Shown: positions 45,386 through 54,998 of the stretch, in pieces
Numbering within the stretch: position 1 is the first letter of the stretch
Layout: each line of letters begins with the position of its first letter
NCBI RefSeq assembly: GCF_016811075.1
Contig: NZ_JAFBGL010000012.1
Span: 43,398 to 107,397 of the forward strand
Reading direction: 5' to 3'
From: Oceaniferula flava
GTDB lineage: Bacteria; Verrucomicrobiota; Verrucomicrobiia; Verrucomicrobiales; Akkermansiaceae
DNA: 64,000 nucleotides
The notes under the pieces: generated by a model
Databases searched by the model: none
Told to the model about the DNA's origin: nothing
Seen by the model: the letters and a program-made list of their open reading frames with translations, nothing else
Position numbers and translations under genes: made by a program

Positions 45386-46978
45386 GTGTCTGTGATCACC
45401 CTGATCTCACTGGCCGGGGTCGCCATCGGTGTGATGGTGCTGGTGGTCGTGCTCTCGGTCTTCGGTGGCTTTGAAAAATTGGTCAAGGAGCGGGTGCTCA
45501 GCTACACGCCGCACATCACCATCGAGCGCGTGCTGCCGTGGGCAGACCCCGAAGAGGAGCCGGATCATAATATCGAGGCGGAATGGCGACGCGTGGAGCA
45601 ATCGATGACCTCCCTCAAGGGCGTCGAGAGCGCCTACGCCCTAGTGAACGATTTCATCCTGCTCGACCGCGACGGCGCGGTGGCTCCAGCATCGATGCAA
45701 GCGATCGATACCATGAACGAGTCCCAGATGAAGTCGCTCCAGGACCTGATCAAACCGGGCAATGGCCATGCAGACATGGGCTTGGGTGAGACCGCCGTAG
45801 TTTCCTCCCTGACCGCAGAAAAGTTTGGCATCAACGTTGGCGACACCATCCAGATCCACACCAATCGCAACCTGCAGCAGCTCCAGCCGGTGCTCGATCG
45901 CATTGGCTCGGCCCCCGCCTACACCACCTACGCCGAGCAGATTAATGCCATCCTCGCGGACATGAAATCCATGGTCACCACCGAGGACGAGCGCGAAACT
46001 GTGCCGATCACCGCACTTGAGGACCTCTATTATAATCGTCTGGTCATCCTGCGCGATAGCAACCTGCGTAGCGGCGAGAGCGAGATCATTGAATCTGTCC
46101 GCGAGCAGCTCACCAACTTCAAGGAACGCACCACCGAGCACCCGGATGCCAGCGGTGTGTTTGTTTTTGAAAAAGGAGCCATGGCCAAAGCCATCGAGCT
46201 TTTTGAGTCGCTCAAAGCCGTCGACACCAAGGAGGAAGACATCACCGATGTGAAGCAGATGAAGACCATCGTGCTGCCTAAAGACCTGAGAGTCATCGGC
46301 ATCTATCAGGCGACACGCCACGCTTACAGCCCGGACGTCTTTGTCCCCCTCCCCACCGGTCAGGACTTGGCAGGTTTAGGCGACGGAGTGCGTGGCATCG
46401 CGCTGCGACTGGACGACCCCTACCACGCCGCGCGTGTGCTCAACGAGACCATCCTGAAAAACATGCCCACCGATGGCGCCTGGCAGGCCCGCACCTGGAT
46501 GGAAGATCACCAGCAGCAGTTCTCCCTGATCAAAACCCAGCGCCAGCTCCTTACCTTCTCGCTATCTTTCATCATGATGGTTTCCGCCTTTTCCATCATG
46601 GCCGTGATGTTCACCGTCACCATTCAGAAGAAACGTGAAATCGGTGTGATGAAGGCCCTCGGTGCCGCCCCCGCCCAGCTGGTGCGGGTCTTCCTTTACC
46701 AGGGAATTATCATCGGTCTCTTCGGCGGACTGCTGGGACTGGGCTTCGGCTACCTGGTCATCGTCAACCGTCAGTCCATCCTCAACGTCTTCGCCTCCTG
46801 GGGTTTTGACCCCTTCCCCTCTGATTTCAATGGCTTCGATGGCCTGCCGGCGATCATCCGCGCTGAGGAGTTTCTCGGTGTCTTCATCTTCGCCTTTGTC
46901 ATGTGCGTGGTCGCCACCCTGGTGCCAGCGATCGTCGCTTCCCGCAGCGATGCCGCGAAATCGCTGAGAAATATGTAG
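45386..46978 (+). CDS. LolC/LolE-type ABC permease
   Basis: A FtsX-fold permease for lipoprotein release from the inner membrane. The first canonical start is GTG 45386 (530 residues), but the N-terminal LolC-like sequence SLLLALRYLNPLRTH lies in frame just before it, so translation probably begins upstream (see findings). Helix 1 is LAGVAIGVMVLVVVLSVFGG; a periplasmic domain of about 350 residues follows, then three helices: FSLSFIMMVSAFSIMAVMFT, VFLYQGIIIGLFGGLLGLGF and VFIFAFVMCVVATLVPAIVA. KKREIGVMKALGAAPAQLVR is the FtsX/LolC motif. No LolD ATPase gene is adjacent. Confidence 0.87.
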   Translation: MSVITLISLAGVAIGVMVLVVVLSVFGGFEKLVKERVLSYTPHITIERVLPWADPEEEPDHNIEAEWRRVEQSMTSLKGVESAYALVNDFILLDRDGAVAPASMQAIDTMNESQMKSLQDLIKPGNGHADMGLGETAVVSSLTAEKFGINVGDTIQIHTNRNLQQLQPVLDRIGSAPAYTTYAEQINAILADMKSMVTTEDERETVPITALEDLYYNRLVILRDSNLRSGESEIIESVREQLTNFKERTTEHPDASGVFVFEKGAMAKAIELFESLKAVDTKEEDITDVKQMKTIVLPKDLRVIGIYQATRHAYSPDVFVPLPTGQDLAGLGDGVRGIALRLDDPYHAARVLNETILKNMPTDGAWQARTWMEDHQQQFSLIKTQRQLLTFSLSFIMMVSAFSIMAVMFTVTIQKKREIGVMKALGAAPAQLVRVFLYQGIIIGLFGGLLGLGFGYLVIVNRQSILNVFASWGFDPFPSDFNGFDGLPAIIRAEEFLGVFIFAFVMCVVATLVPAIVASRSDAAKSLRNM

Positions 46979-47018
46979 GCTCACCGACGTATCCTATCTG
47001 ACCTTACTCACACCCCTT

Positions 47019-48944
47019 ATGCTTCATCGTCTCTGCAAGAACTACCTTCTCCTACTCTGCTTCATCTCAAGCTTAGCCTGCACCAGTGCTCAGGCAGCGG
47101 TGACACGATCTCCCTATCTCCAGCTCGCCACCCCCACATCGATCCACATCGTCTGGCGCAGCAACCGCGAAGTCGTCCCCAGTGTTCGCTACGGTAAGGC
47201 CAAGGATCAGCTGGACCAAGTCTGCCAAGGTCAGCAGATCCTGACGAGACGGACCAAAAAGCACGCCGCACCCGGGACGCCGCCGCTGTCGACCGCGCCC
47301 CACGGCACCTACCAGTTCGAGGCCGCCATCACCGGGTTAGAGCCTGATACCCTCTACTACTACGCCGTTTACCACGGTGACAAACGCATCACCCCGGACG
47401 ACGGCAGCTACTACTTCCGCACCCATCCGGTGGCAGGAAAGGAACGTGAGCTCTATTTCTGGGCCGTCGGCGACTCCGGCACCGGCAAGCCGATCCAACA
47501 GAAAGTCCACCAGGCGATGATTGAATACAATCGCAAGCACCAGCGGTCCTTGGACATGTATGTGCACGTCGGCGATATGGCCTACACCCGCGGCAAGGAT
47601 GATGAGTTTCAGAACAAGTTTTTCAACATGTATAAAACCACCCTGCGCAACACCGTCTGTTGGGCTGCGATGGGAAATCACGAAGGTCACACGTCAAACG
47701 GAGCCACAGGCGTCGGCCCGTTTTATGACGCCTACGTCAACCCCACCAAGGGAGAAGCCGGGGGCGCACCGTCCGGTAAGGAATCCTACTATTCCTACGA
47801 CTACGCCCGCACCCATTTCATCGTGTTGAACTCCCATGACCTCGATCGCCGCCCGACCGCGTCCATGGCCCAGTGGCTGCGCGAAGATCTCGCCCGGGTC
47901 TCCCCTAAGAAGACCGACTGGATCATCGCCTTCTGGCACCACCCACCCTACACCAAAGGATCGCACGATAGTGACACGGAGCACCAACTCATCGAGATGC
48001 GCCAGCACATCATGCCGATCCTGGAGTCCGCGGGTGTCGATCTTGTGCTCACCGGACACTCGCACATTTACGAGCGCTCGATGCTGATCGACGGCGCTTA
48101 CGAGACGCCAACGGTCGCGGAAAACAAGGTTCTCGACGATGGTGATGGCGACATTACCGGCGATGGGGCCTATCAGAAGAGCCCCGGCCTCAAGCCGAAT
48201 CAAGGCACCGTCCAGGTAGTCACCGGCCACGGTGGCACGACGCTTCGCCGCAAAGGCTTCTCACCTGTCATGAAGCGCAGCCTGGTGATCCACGGCTCCA
48301 CCCTTTTCACGATCACCGGAAAGAAACTGAAGGCGATCATGCTCGATAGCGAGGGTCGGATCCTCGATCGCTTTTTCATCGATAAAACCAAAGAGGTCAC
48401 GCCCAAGCGCATCGCCAAACCATGGAAACCCGGCCCGCCGACCGCTGGCAAGCACCTCATCCCGCGCAACGCCACCTGGCACTACCTCGCCGGAGCCACT
48501 CCACCGGAAAATTGGACCTCGGCCGATTTCGATATCTCCTCATGGAAACTTGGCAAAGCCGGCTTCGGCTACGGCGATGAGGATGACAGCACCGTGCTCG
48601 ATATGCAGCATAAGTTCCGCAGCCTATACATCCGCCGGTCCATCAAGCTCGACCAGCCCAACGATGCCCACAAGCTCTGGCTCAGCATCAGCTACGATGA
48701 CGCCTTCATCCTCTACCTCAATGGCAAGGAAGCACTGCGCCGCGGCGTGGGCAAAGGCCAGGGAGCCAAGGCGAAGAAGATTGTTTCGCATGAGGCCAAT
48801 GGCGGTTTCGAGCTGATCGATCTCTCCCCTTACGCCGGCCTGCTGCGCGAGGGCAACAACGTCATCGCCATCGAAGGGCATAACATTTCCCTGAAAAGCA
48901 GCGACTTCACCCTGCACCCAGCTTTGATTCTCAAAACCAAGTAG
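47019..48944 (+). CDS. Secreted purple-acid-phosphatase-like metallophosphoesterase
   Basis: A 641-residue exported protein (signal MLHRLCKNYLLLLCFISSLA, cleavage near AQA). A fibronectin-III-like N-terminal domain (about 28-135, SPYLQLATPTSIHIVWRSN) precedes the phosphoesterase domain (about 145-440), with ordered metal motifs AVGDSGTG, HVGDMAYTRG, AMGNHEG, FWHHPPYTKGS and LTGHSHIYERS. A C-terminal domain (about 485-640, TWHYLAGATPPENWTSADFD) looks like a galactose-binding or jellyroll module common in Verrucomicrobia and Planctomycetes. It hydrolyses phosphate esters outside the cytoplasm. The TPR gene follows after 7 nt. Confidence 0.9.
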   Translation: MLHRLCKNYLLLLCFISSLACTSAQAAVTRSPYLQLATPTSIHIVWRSNREVVPSVRYGKAKDQLDQVCQGQQILTRRTKKHAAPGTPPLSTAPHGTYQFEAAITGLEPDTLYYYAVYHGDKRITPDDGSYYFRTHPVAGKERELYFWAVGDSGTGKPIQQKVHQAMIEYNRKHQRSLDMYVHVGDMAYTRGKDDEFQNKFFNMYKTTLRNTVCWAAMGNHEGHTSNGATGVGPFYDAYVNPTKGEAGGAPSGKESYYSYDYARTHFIVLNSHDLDRRPTASMAQWLREDLARVSPKKTDWIIAFWHHPPYTKGSHDSDTEHQLIEMRQHIMPILESAGVDLVLTGHSHIYERSMLIDGAYETPTVAENKVLDDGDGDITGDGAYQKSPGLKPNQGTVQVVTGHGGTTLRRKGFSPVMKRSLVIHGSTLFTITGKKLKAIMLDSEGRILDRFFIDKTKEVTPKRIAKPWKPGPPTAGKHLIPRNATWHYLAGATPPENWTSADFDISSWKLGKAGFGYGDEDDSTVLDMQHKFRSLYIRRSIKLDQPNDAHKLWLSISYDDAFILYLNGKEALRRGVGKGQGAKAKKIVSHEANGGFELIDLSPYAGLLREGNNVIAIEGHNISLKSSDFTLHPALILKTK

Positions 48945-48951
48945 ACAGTCC

Positions 48952-49845
48952 ATGATTCGCCTCACCGCCATCTTCTCCGCCTTGGCTCTGGCATTTGTCA
49001 GCGCCCACGAGAGCCCGGAGCACACTATCGAGCACCTCGATGCCGCGCTGAAGCAGCAACGGACCGCACCGAAGCTCTACCAGCGTGCCATGGCCTACCG
49101 CTCGCTGGGACATCTGGAGAAATCGAGAGCGGACTTGGTGGAGGCCGTCAAAATGGCTCCCAAAAACCTCCTGTTCCATCTCGAACTCGGCAACCTTGAA
49201 CTCGCTGCGCGCAACTCCGCCGGTGCACTGGAAGCCGCCACCCACGCGATGCCCCTAGCGCAGAATGCCGAGCAAAAATCCCGCGTCCATATGCTCCGCG
49301 CCGAGGCCTACTATCTCGGCAAACAATACAAACCCTCCCTACAAGCCTGCCAACTCGCATTCCGCGCCGTACCGGAAGGTGAAATCGAATGGTTCCTGCT
49401 GCGCTCTGAAAACCAGCGCGCACTCGGCCAGCACCGCGAACGCATTGCCGGACTCGCCGCCGGCATCAAACGCCACCCAAGCGCCGTGCTGCAGTCACAC
49501 TGGGTGGACGCCCAGATCGATGCCGGCCAGTTCGATGCCGCCCTGAAAATCATCGATGCCGAAATCTCCGACCGCCGCTGGACTTCCGGCTGGCTCGTCA
49601 AACGCGCCCGTGCACTCTACGGCTTGAAACAAAATGCCGCCGCCGAGACCGCCCTCTATGCCGCACTCGAGGAGATCCAAGAACGCCTCAACCCCGAGCA
49701 GCCGGATCCGTTTTTGCTCGCCGATCAAGGCATCGCCCACGCCCTGCTAGGCAATCGTGCGGGAGCTAAAAATAACCTCCAGAAGCTCCATCAGTATCAC
49801 GCACCGCCATGGTTGACGTCTCGGCTGGCAGCTCTGCTGAAGTAA
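48952..49845 (+). CDS. Secreted TPR protein
   Basis: A 297-residue protein with a short signal peptide (MIRLTAIFSALALAFVSAHE) and five or more TPR-like helix pairs: APKLYQRAMAYRSLGHLEKS, NLLFHLELGNLELAARNSAG, LRAEAYYLGKQYKPSLQACQ, EWFLLRSENQRALGQHRERI and VDAQIDAGQFDAALKIIDAE. It starts 7 nt after the phosphatase gene and probably works with it or is simply co-translated. DUF and partner unknown. Confidence 0.82.
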   Translation: MIRLTAIFSALALAFVSAHESPEHTIEHLDAALKQQRTAPKLYQRAMAYRSLGHLEKSRADLVEAVKMAPKNLLFHLELGNLELAARNSAGALEAATHAMPLAQNAEQKSRVHMLRAEAYYLGKQYKPSLQACQLAFRAVPEGEIEWFLLRSENQRALGQHRERIAGLAAGIKRHPSAVLQSHWVDAQIDAGQFDAALKIIDAEISDRRWTSGWLVKRARALYGLKQNAAAETALYAALEEIQERLNPEQPDPFLLADQGIAHALLGNRAGAKNNLQKLHQYHAPPWLTSRLAALLK

Positions 49846-49884
49846 TCCTTGATTGTTGGGGCCCGATTCTTAACTCTCCCAGAC

Positions 49885-50445
49885 ATGCGCGACATCGTCT
49901 ATTTTGACTTGGAGACCCAACGCAGCTTCGGCGACGTCGGAGGTGCCAAAAATAAGGATAAAATGGGGATCTCCGTGGGTGTCGCCTACTCCACCCGCAC
50001 CGGCCAATACCACATCTTCGGCGAGAACCAGACGGACGAACTTGTCGATATGCTCATCCGCGCGGACCTCGTGGTCGGCTACAATCACATCTACTTCGAT
50101 TACCCCGTCCTCCAGGGCTACACCATCCTCGATCTGCCGAACCAGACGATCAATCTGGATATGCTCCTTGAGGTGGAGAAGCTGCTCGGCCACCGCCTCA
50201 AGCTGGACGCCATCGCCTCCGCCTCACTCGGCATGGGTAAATCCGCCGATGGCTTGGACGCCCTGCGCTGGTGGCAGGAATACAAAAAAACCGGCAACAC
50301 CGAGCCGATGATGAAAATCGCCGAGTATTGCTGCTACGATGTCAAGGTCACCAAGGAGGTTCACGAGTTCGGCATCAAAAATGGTTTTCTGAAATACAAC
50401 GACCGCAACGGCAACCCCACCCAAGTGGATGTCGACTGGACCTAA
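49885..50445 (+). CDS. DEDDy-type 3'-5' exonuclease-like protein
   Basis: A 186-residue RNase H-like protein (start MRDIVYFDLETQRSFGDVGG at ATG 49885; an in-frame TTG at 49849 is less likely). Exonuclease motif I is DLET (Asp8, Glu10), motif II is VVGYNHIYFDYPVL (Asp about 73) and motif III is YCCYDVKVTKEV (Tyr and Asp about 157-161). This is the ribonuclease H-like family of YprB-type proteins, without extra domains. It follows the TPR gene after 39 nt. Substrate, DNA or RNA, unknown. Confidence 0.8.
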   Translation: MRDIVYFDLETQRSFGDVGGAKNKDKMGISVGVAYSTRTGQYHIFGENQTDELVDMLIRADLVVGYNHIYFDYPVLQGYTILDLPNQTINLDMLLEVEKLLGHRLKLDAIASASLGMGKSADGLDALRWWQEYKKTGNTEPMMKIAEYCCYDVKVTKEVHEFGIKNGFLKYNDRNGNPTQVDVDWT

Positions 50446-50583
50446 CACGTCGTCGTTTTCCACAAAAAGGTCATCCTACCAGCTCGCGGAATCGCGCTAG
50501 AAACGCGACGCCTCTCACCCTTTTTTCAGCTCTGGGCAAATCCTGCTTGGCGACCGATCTGATTGCGTATTAGGCTCTAGATC

Positions 50584-51681
50584 ATGGCGCTTCGTATTCA
50601 TCCAGCCAGTGTTTCGAGTCTCGAAATCGATAACCGCGACAAGGGAAAAACCATTGTTCTCCTTCGCTTCACCGATGGGTTCACTTCGCAAGCCACCCTG
50701 CAAGGAAACCCGTGGCGCGATGTCGCCGGCCGCGTAACCAGCCTGGAGAACCAGTCGCCCGATCCGGATCGCCCCCATACTCCGGATCTCCCGGCCGAGG
50801 ATCACGGCCACACCGGAGACATCACCGCTTCGCGCAAGATCAAAGAGCTGCTGACACCCCTCGATGAGCCATTGCCGAAGTCGGGCCCACCGCCCTTCGT
50901 CTGGAAAAACTCCCTCTACCTCGAGTGGTTCTCCACCACCAAAGGCCGAGTCGTTCTGGAAGCCACCGATTTCCAATCCTCACTCGGAGAGGCAGCGTGG
51001 ACGATGACTCCCGAGGAAGAAATTGACACCCGTGAACAGGCGCAGGAGGCGATGGAGAAGTTCATGTCACAACTCGGCGACCTCGAGGCCTCACGATCCG
51101 AAGTCGATCGCATGACCGAGGGGAAGGACGAACTCGACGAATTCGAGTGGGAGAAGCTCATGAAACACTCGGATCAAGTCACCGATCGCTACATGGAGCT
51201 GCTCGATAAATACGGCGACGATGACGACACCATCGATCAACTCATGGGCTGGAAAAAGCCCACCGAAGACAACGAGCCACCTGAGCACTCCGCGGAAACT
51301 TACGAGATCGAATGGCCCGATGAAGACGATTTGGACGACGATTGGATGGAGACGCCGACGCACCCGCTCCGCACCATGGCCGAGGAATTGCTCGATCAAA
51401 TGGGCAGCCGCAAAGACTCATTTGAAAACGACGAGATGTCAGATCTCTGGTTCTCCGTGGCCAATATCGGGGCTAAGCTCGCCGGCGCCATGTCCGGCTA
51501 CCACGGCGATGGAACCTTCGATGACAACGGTTTCGCCATCGCCCAGCTCAAACGCGTGCTCGCCCTGATCAACGAGGCCACCCCAACGATGCAACGCCTG
51601 AAACCCGACCAGCTCCCAGAGCTGCTGAAAATTCGTCACGAAATCATCGACCTCCAACAATCATTACGACGTCGCAGTTAG
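50584..51681 (+). CDS. Acidic cytoplasmic protein of unknown function
   Basis: A 365-residue protein without signal or membrane helix. The N-terminal 60 residues look like a small beta domain (LRIHPASVSSLEIDNRDKGK, TIVLLRFTDGFTSQATLQG). A disordered Pro/Asp/His linker follows, then a central helical acidic region with a run of Asp (KYGDDDDTIDQL, PDEDDLDDDWMETP). The C-terminal 80 residues read helical (SDLWFSVANIGAKLAGAMSG, IAQLKRVLALINEATPTMQR). No family recognised. The gene stands just before the YqiJ-flotillin-ATPase group and may belong to it. Confidence 0.7.
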   Translation: MALRIHPASVSSLEIDNRDKGKTIVLLRFTDGFTSQATLQGNPWRDVAGRVTSLENQSPDPDRPHTPDLPAEDHGHTGDITASRKIKELLTPLDEPLPKSGPPPFVWKNSLYLEWFSTTKGRVVLEATDFQSSLGEAAWTMTPEEEIDTREQAQEAMEKFMSQLGDLEASRSEVDRMTEGKDELDEFEWEKLMKHSDQVTDRYMELLDKYGDDDDTIDQLMGWKKPTEDNEPPEHSAETYEIEWPDEDDLDDDWMETPTHPLRTMAEELLDQMGSRKDSFENDEMSDLWFSVANIGAKLAGAMSGYHGDGTFDDNGFAIAQLKRVLALINEATPTMQRLKPDQLPELLKIRHEIIDLQQSLRRRS

Positions 51682-51802
51682 ATTGGTGCATAAAACTTAT
51701 CGTTAGATTGAACCAACTATCAACGATCTAGCACCCGCGCTGCAAAAAATACAAACATTTGTAATAGCGCAATGTGACCTTTTCCTGTTTTATCGCATCG
51801 TC

Positions 51803-52441
51803 GTGAAGGAACTTTGGGAAATAGCCATACAGGCACACAACTTACCGCTAACATGCGTCGTCGGATTATGCATGCTCTATTGGATCAGCTGCATCCTCGG
51901 CATCTTTGGGGTCGATTCGTTAGAGATTGATCTCGATGCCGACGTCGATCTTGATGCTGATTTGGACGGCGATGGCAGTAATGTCCCCTCGCCCATCGCC
52001 GCGGCCCTGCGTTTCGTCAATGCCGCCGATGTCCCCCTGATGGCCGTGCTGTCACTGCTCGCCGTCTTCATGTGGGTCGTGTCGATGATGGCCAATTACT
52101 ATCTCAACCCCGAACACCAAGATTGGTTACTGCTGGTGATCTTTTTCTCATCCTTCCTAGTTTCCGTCATCCTGGTGAAAATGGCAACTGCCCCACTGGT
52201 CCCCATTTTCAGAAAAATGAAGGAGCTTGAAAAGGCCGAACCTGCCGTCGGTGGCACAGCCATCGTGACTTCCGTCGAGGTCACCGGCAAATATGGTCAG
52301 GCCGAACAAAAACGCAGCTCTGGCGCACCCGCCACGCTCACTTGCATCACCAACGAAGAATCTCCCATCCCCCGCGGAACCGAAGTCGCCGTTATCTCCT
52401 ATGATAAAAGCCGCGGCATCTACACCGTAAGAACCCTCTAA
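51803..52441 (+). CDS. YqiJ-family OB-fold membrane protein
   Basis: A 212-residue protein starting GTG 51803. Three or four helices are visible (about 14-35 NLPLTCVVGLCMLYWISCIL, 77-97 VPLMAVLSLLAVFMWVVSMM, 108-128 LLLVIFFSSFLVSVILVKMA) with an acidic Asp-rich loop (LEIDLDADVDLDADLDGDGS). The C-terminal domain (about 147-212, GGTAIVTSVEVTGKYGQAEQ to GTEVAVISYDKSRGIYTVRT) is NfeD-like OB fold. YqiJ and NfeD proteins are usually paired with flotillins, and a flotillin gene begins 24 nt downstream. Confidence 0.88.
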   Translation: MKELWEIAIQAHNLPLTCVVGLCMLYWISCILGIFGVDSLEIDLDADVDLDADLDGDGSNVPSPIAAALRFVNAADVPLMAVLSLLAVFMWVVSMMANYYLNPEHQDWLLLVIFFSSFLVSVILVKMATAPLVPIFRKMKELEKAEPAVGGTAIVTSVEVTGKYGQAEQKRSSGAPATLTCITNEESPIPRGTEVAVISYDKSRGIYTVRTL

Positions 52442-52465
52442 CTTAACCATCCAACACCCAATAAT

Positions 52466-54532
52466 ATGAACAGCATAAACCTACTAGCATTAGCTGGACC
52501 TGAATGGATCTGGGCGATCGTCATCCCCGTCGCCATCATCCTCGCAGGCCTTTTCGTCCTCATTCTCTTGTTCTACCGCAAGGTGGAAAAGGGCACCGCC
52601 CTCGTAGTCACCGGCCTGCCCAAGACCAAGGTGATTTTCAACGGCGGCACCGTCATCCCCCTGTTCAACCGCGCCGAGCTGATGGACATCTCCGTCAAAC
52701 GTATCGAGGTGGACCGAACCGGCAAAAATGGCCTGATCTGCAAGGACAACATGCGCGCCGATATCAAGGTGGCCTTCTTTGTCCGGGTCAACAATATCGA
52801 GGACGATGTGCTCCGCGTCGCCGAGTCCATCGGTTGCGACCGCGCGTCATCCGAGCCGGAAATCCGCGCTCTCTTCGATGCCAAGTTCTCGGAAGCGTTG
52901 AAGACCGTCGGTAAGAAATTCGACTTCATCCAGCTCTACGAGGAACGCGATACATTCCGCGATGAAATGCTCAAAATCATCGGCACCGACCTGAATGGTT
53001 TCGTCCTCGACGATGCCGCCATTGATTACCTCGAACAAACTCCTCTCGAGTCGCTCGACCCCGATAACATCCTCGACTCCGAGGGGATGAAAAAAATCCA
53101 CCACTTGACCGCCGAGCAGGCGAAACTGTCTAACGATATTCTGCGCGACAAACAAAAGGTCATCAAACAACAGGACGTGGAAGCCCGCGAGGCCATCCTC
53201 GAACTCGAACGCCAACTCGCCGAGACCGAGGCGAAACAGCAGCGTGAAGTCGAAACCGTCCAGGCCCGAGAGTCCGCTGAAACCCTCCAAGTCCAGGAAG
53301 AACAACGCCAGAAGGCCGAGCAAGCACGCATCGCCGCCGAGGAGGAAATCCTCATCTCCGAGGAAAACAAACAACGCCAGGTGCTCGTCGCCCAGCGTAA
53401 CAAGGAGCGCACCGATGCCGTGGAAATTGAACGCGTCAAACGCGATCAGCAACTCGAGTCGATCGAACGCCAGCGCATCACCGAGCTGAAAGACATCGAG
53501 AAGGAAAAAGCCCTCGAGGTGCAGCGCAAGGAAATCCAGGACGTGATCAAAGAACGCGTCGCCGTGGAAAAAACGGTGGTCATCGAGCAGCAAAAGATCC
53601 TCGATACCGAAGCCTTCGCCGGCGCCGATCGAGACAAGCAGGTCAAAGTCACCCTCGCCGAAGCCTCCGCTCAAGAGGTCCTCATCGAGCAAATCAAACG
53701 TGCCGAGGCCCAGAAGGAAGCCGCTCAACTCAAGGCCGACCAGGAACTCTACGAACGTGTCAAAGCCGCCGAGGCCGACAAACAAGCCGCCGAACTCCAC
53801 GCCGAGGAGGTGGTGGTCGCCGCCGAAGCCGAGCAAGCCGCTGCCGAGAAACAGGCCAGCGCCAAGAAAATGCTCGCCGAAGCCACCGCCAAGGAAACCG
53901 CCGCACCGGGACTGGGTGAAGCCGAGGTCATGGTTGCCAAGGCTGACGCCACCGAGAAGCAAGGCTCTGCCGAAGCGAAGGTGAACCAGCTGAAGTTCGA
54001 GGCCGAAGCCACTGGCATCGAGCAGAAAGCCGCCGCCATGAAACTCTTCGAGGAAGCCGGCCAGGATCACGAGGAGTTCAAACTCGAACTCGAGAAGGAA
54101 AAAGCCGTCGAACTCGCCGAGATCGACGTGCAACGCCAGATCGCCGAGCAGCAAGCAGTGGTGGTTGGAGAAGCCCTCAAGTCCGCCAACATCGACATCG
54201 TCGGTGGCGAGACCGAGTTCTTCGATCGCATCACCAAGGCCATCACCACCGGCAAAGTGGTCGACCGCACGGTCAACAACTCCCGCGTGTTAGACGATGT
54301 GAAGGAAACCTTCTTCAACGGCGACCCGGAATACTACAAAGAGCAAATCGCCTCATGGATCGATCAATACGGCATCGAAACCGAGGACATCAAGAACCTC
54401 AGCGTAGGAGCCCTGCTAGGCAACCTGATCACCAAAGCCAACGGCGAAGACCGCAGCAAACTCCTAAGTTTCCTCAACGCCGCCGACCGCTTCAACCTCA
54501 AAGAAACCCCCGCCAAAAACCTCCTGGGCTAG
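52466..54532 (+). CDS. Flotillin/YqiK-family SPFH protein
   Basis: A 688-residue protein with an N-terminal membrane helix (about 15-37, IWAIVIPVAIILAGLFVLIL), an SPFH domain (about 38-200, YRKVEKGTALVVTGLPKTKV, ICKDNMRADIKVAFFVRVNN) and a very long Glu/Ala/Lys-rich coiled coil (about 225-570) with repeated EAEQAAAEKQAS-type units. The C-terminal tail ends LNAADRFNLKETPAKNLLG, with IDIVGGETEFFDRITKAIT before it. Flotillins oligomerise on the inner membrane and mark membrane microdomains. The gene is 24 nt after its YqiJ partner. The giant ATPase gene begins 615 nt downstream beyond a frameshifted insert. Confidence 0.92.
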   Translation: MNSINLLALAGPEWIWAIVIPVAIILAGLFVLILLFYRKVEKGTALVVTGLPKTKVIFNGGTVIPLFNRAELMDISVKRIEVDRTGKNGLICKDNMRADIKVAFFVRVNNIEDDVLRVAESIGCDRASSEPEIRALFDAKFSEALKTVGKKFDFIQLYEERDTFRDEMLKIIGTDLNGFVLDDAAIDYLEQTPLESLDPDNILDSEGMKKIHHLTAEQAKLSNDILRDKQKVIKQQDVEAREAILELERQLAETEAKQQREVETVQARESAETLQVQEEQRQKAEQARIAAEEEILISEENKQRQVLVAQRNKERTDAVEIERVKRDQQLESIERQRITELKDIEKEKALEVQRKEIQDVIKERVAVEKTVVIEQQKILDTEAFAGADRDKQVKVTLAEASAQEVLIEQIKRAEAQKEAAQLKADQELYERVKAAEADKQAAELHAEEVVVAAEAEQAAAEKQASAKKMLAEATAKETAAPGLGEAEVMVAKADATEKQGSAEAKVNQLKFEAEATGIEQKAAAMKLFEEAGQDHEEFKLELEKEKAVELAEIDVQRQIAEQQAVVVGEALKSANIDIVGGETEFFDRITKAITTGKVVDRTVNNSRVLDDVKETFFNGDPEYYKEQIASWIDQYGIETEDIKNLSVGALLGNLITKANGEDRSKLLSFLNAADRFNLKETPAKNLLG

Positions 54533-54542
54533 TGAATTGTTG

Positions 54543-54572
54543 AACCACGGAAGGGCACGGAATACACGGAAA
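54543..54572 (+). repeat. Repeat flanking the GxxExxY gene, left copy
   Basis: Thirty bases of A/C/G-rich sequence (AACCACGGAAGGGCACGG, then AATACACGGAAA) between the flotillin stop and the GxxExxY start. The reverse complement recurs twice on the other side of that gene, 54999-55026 and 55066-55093. Such CCACGGA-type repeats commonly flank GxxExxY genes in Verrucomicrobia and relatives. Confidence 0.75.
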
Positions 54573-54579
54573 TTTTGTC

Positions 54580-54955
54580 ATGAGTTTACTATTCAAAGAC
54601 GAGAGTTTCGCCATACGCGGCGCTTGTTTTGAAGTTTACAAAGATAAAGGCAGTGGATTCCGTCGAAGACGTCTATCAAGAATGTCTGGAAATAGAATTC
54701 GACCTACAAGGCATCCCTTTTGTAGCCCAGCCACCTCTCGGTCTGAGCTACAAAGGGAAGCCTCTTCGGCAAAGCTACAAGCCAGACTTCATCTGCTACG
54801 ATGAAATCATTATCGAAATCAAAGCAGCCAAAAACCTAGACGACACCCACCGTGCCCAACTCCACAACTACCTCAGAGCCACCAACAAACGCCTAGGCAT
54901 CCTAATCAACTTCGGCCACCACCCCAAAATCCAAATAGAACGAATCATCCACTAA
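54580..54955 (+). pseudogene. Frameshifted GxxExxY-family nuclease
   Basis: The first frame begins at ATG 54580 (MSLLFKDESFAIRGACFEVY KDKGSGF in two parts). The second, one base later, continues with VEDVYQECLEIEFDLQGIPF and runs to the stop at 54955. Joining them needs loss of one C in ATTCCGTC near 54660, which then restores the family motif (GxGFxExVYQ). The second part keeps the PD-(D/E)XK-type residues: Asp in KPDFICYDE and E-x-K in IIIEIKAAKNL, then LGILINFG. The frame is broken, so a single intact protein is unlikely unless ribosomes shift here. Inverted copies of a repeat flank it, as for a mobile unit. Confidence 0.82.
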
Positions 54956-54998
54956 CCAAGGAACCCACATCCCCAAGAACACACAACCCAAGTCTTCC

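Noticed and set aside
52847..54154. 435-codon open frame antisense to the flotillin gene
   Set aside because: It is the complement of the coiled-coil codons (Glu/Ala/Lys-rich) and has no start context or family; the plus-strand flotillin explains the sequence.
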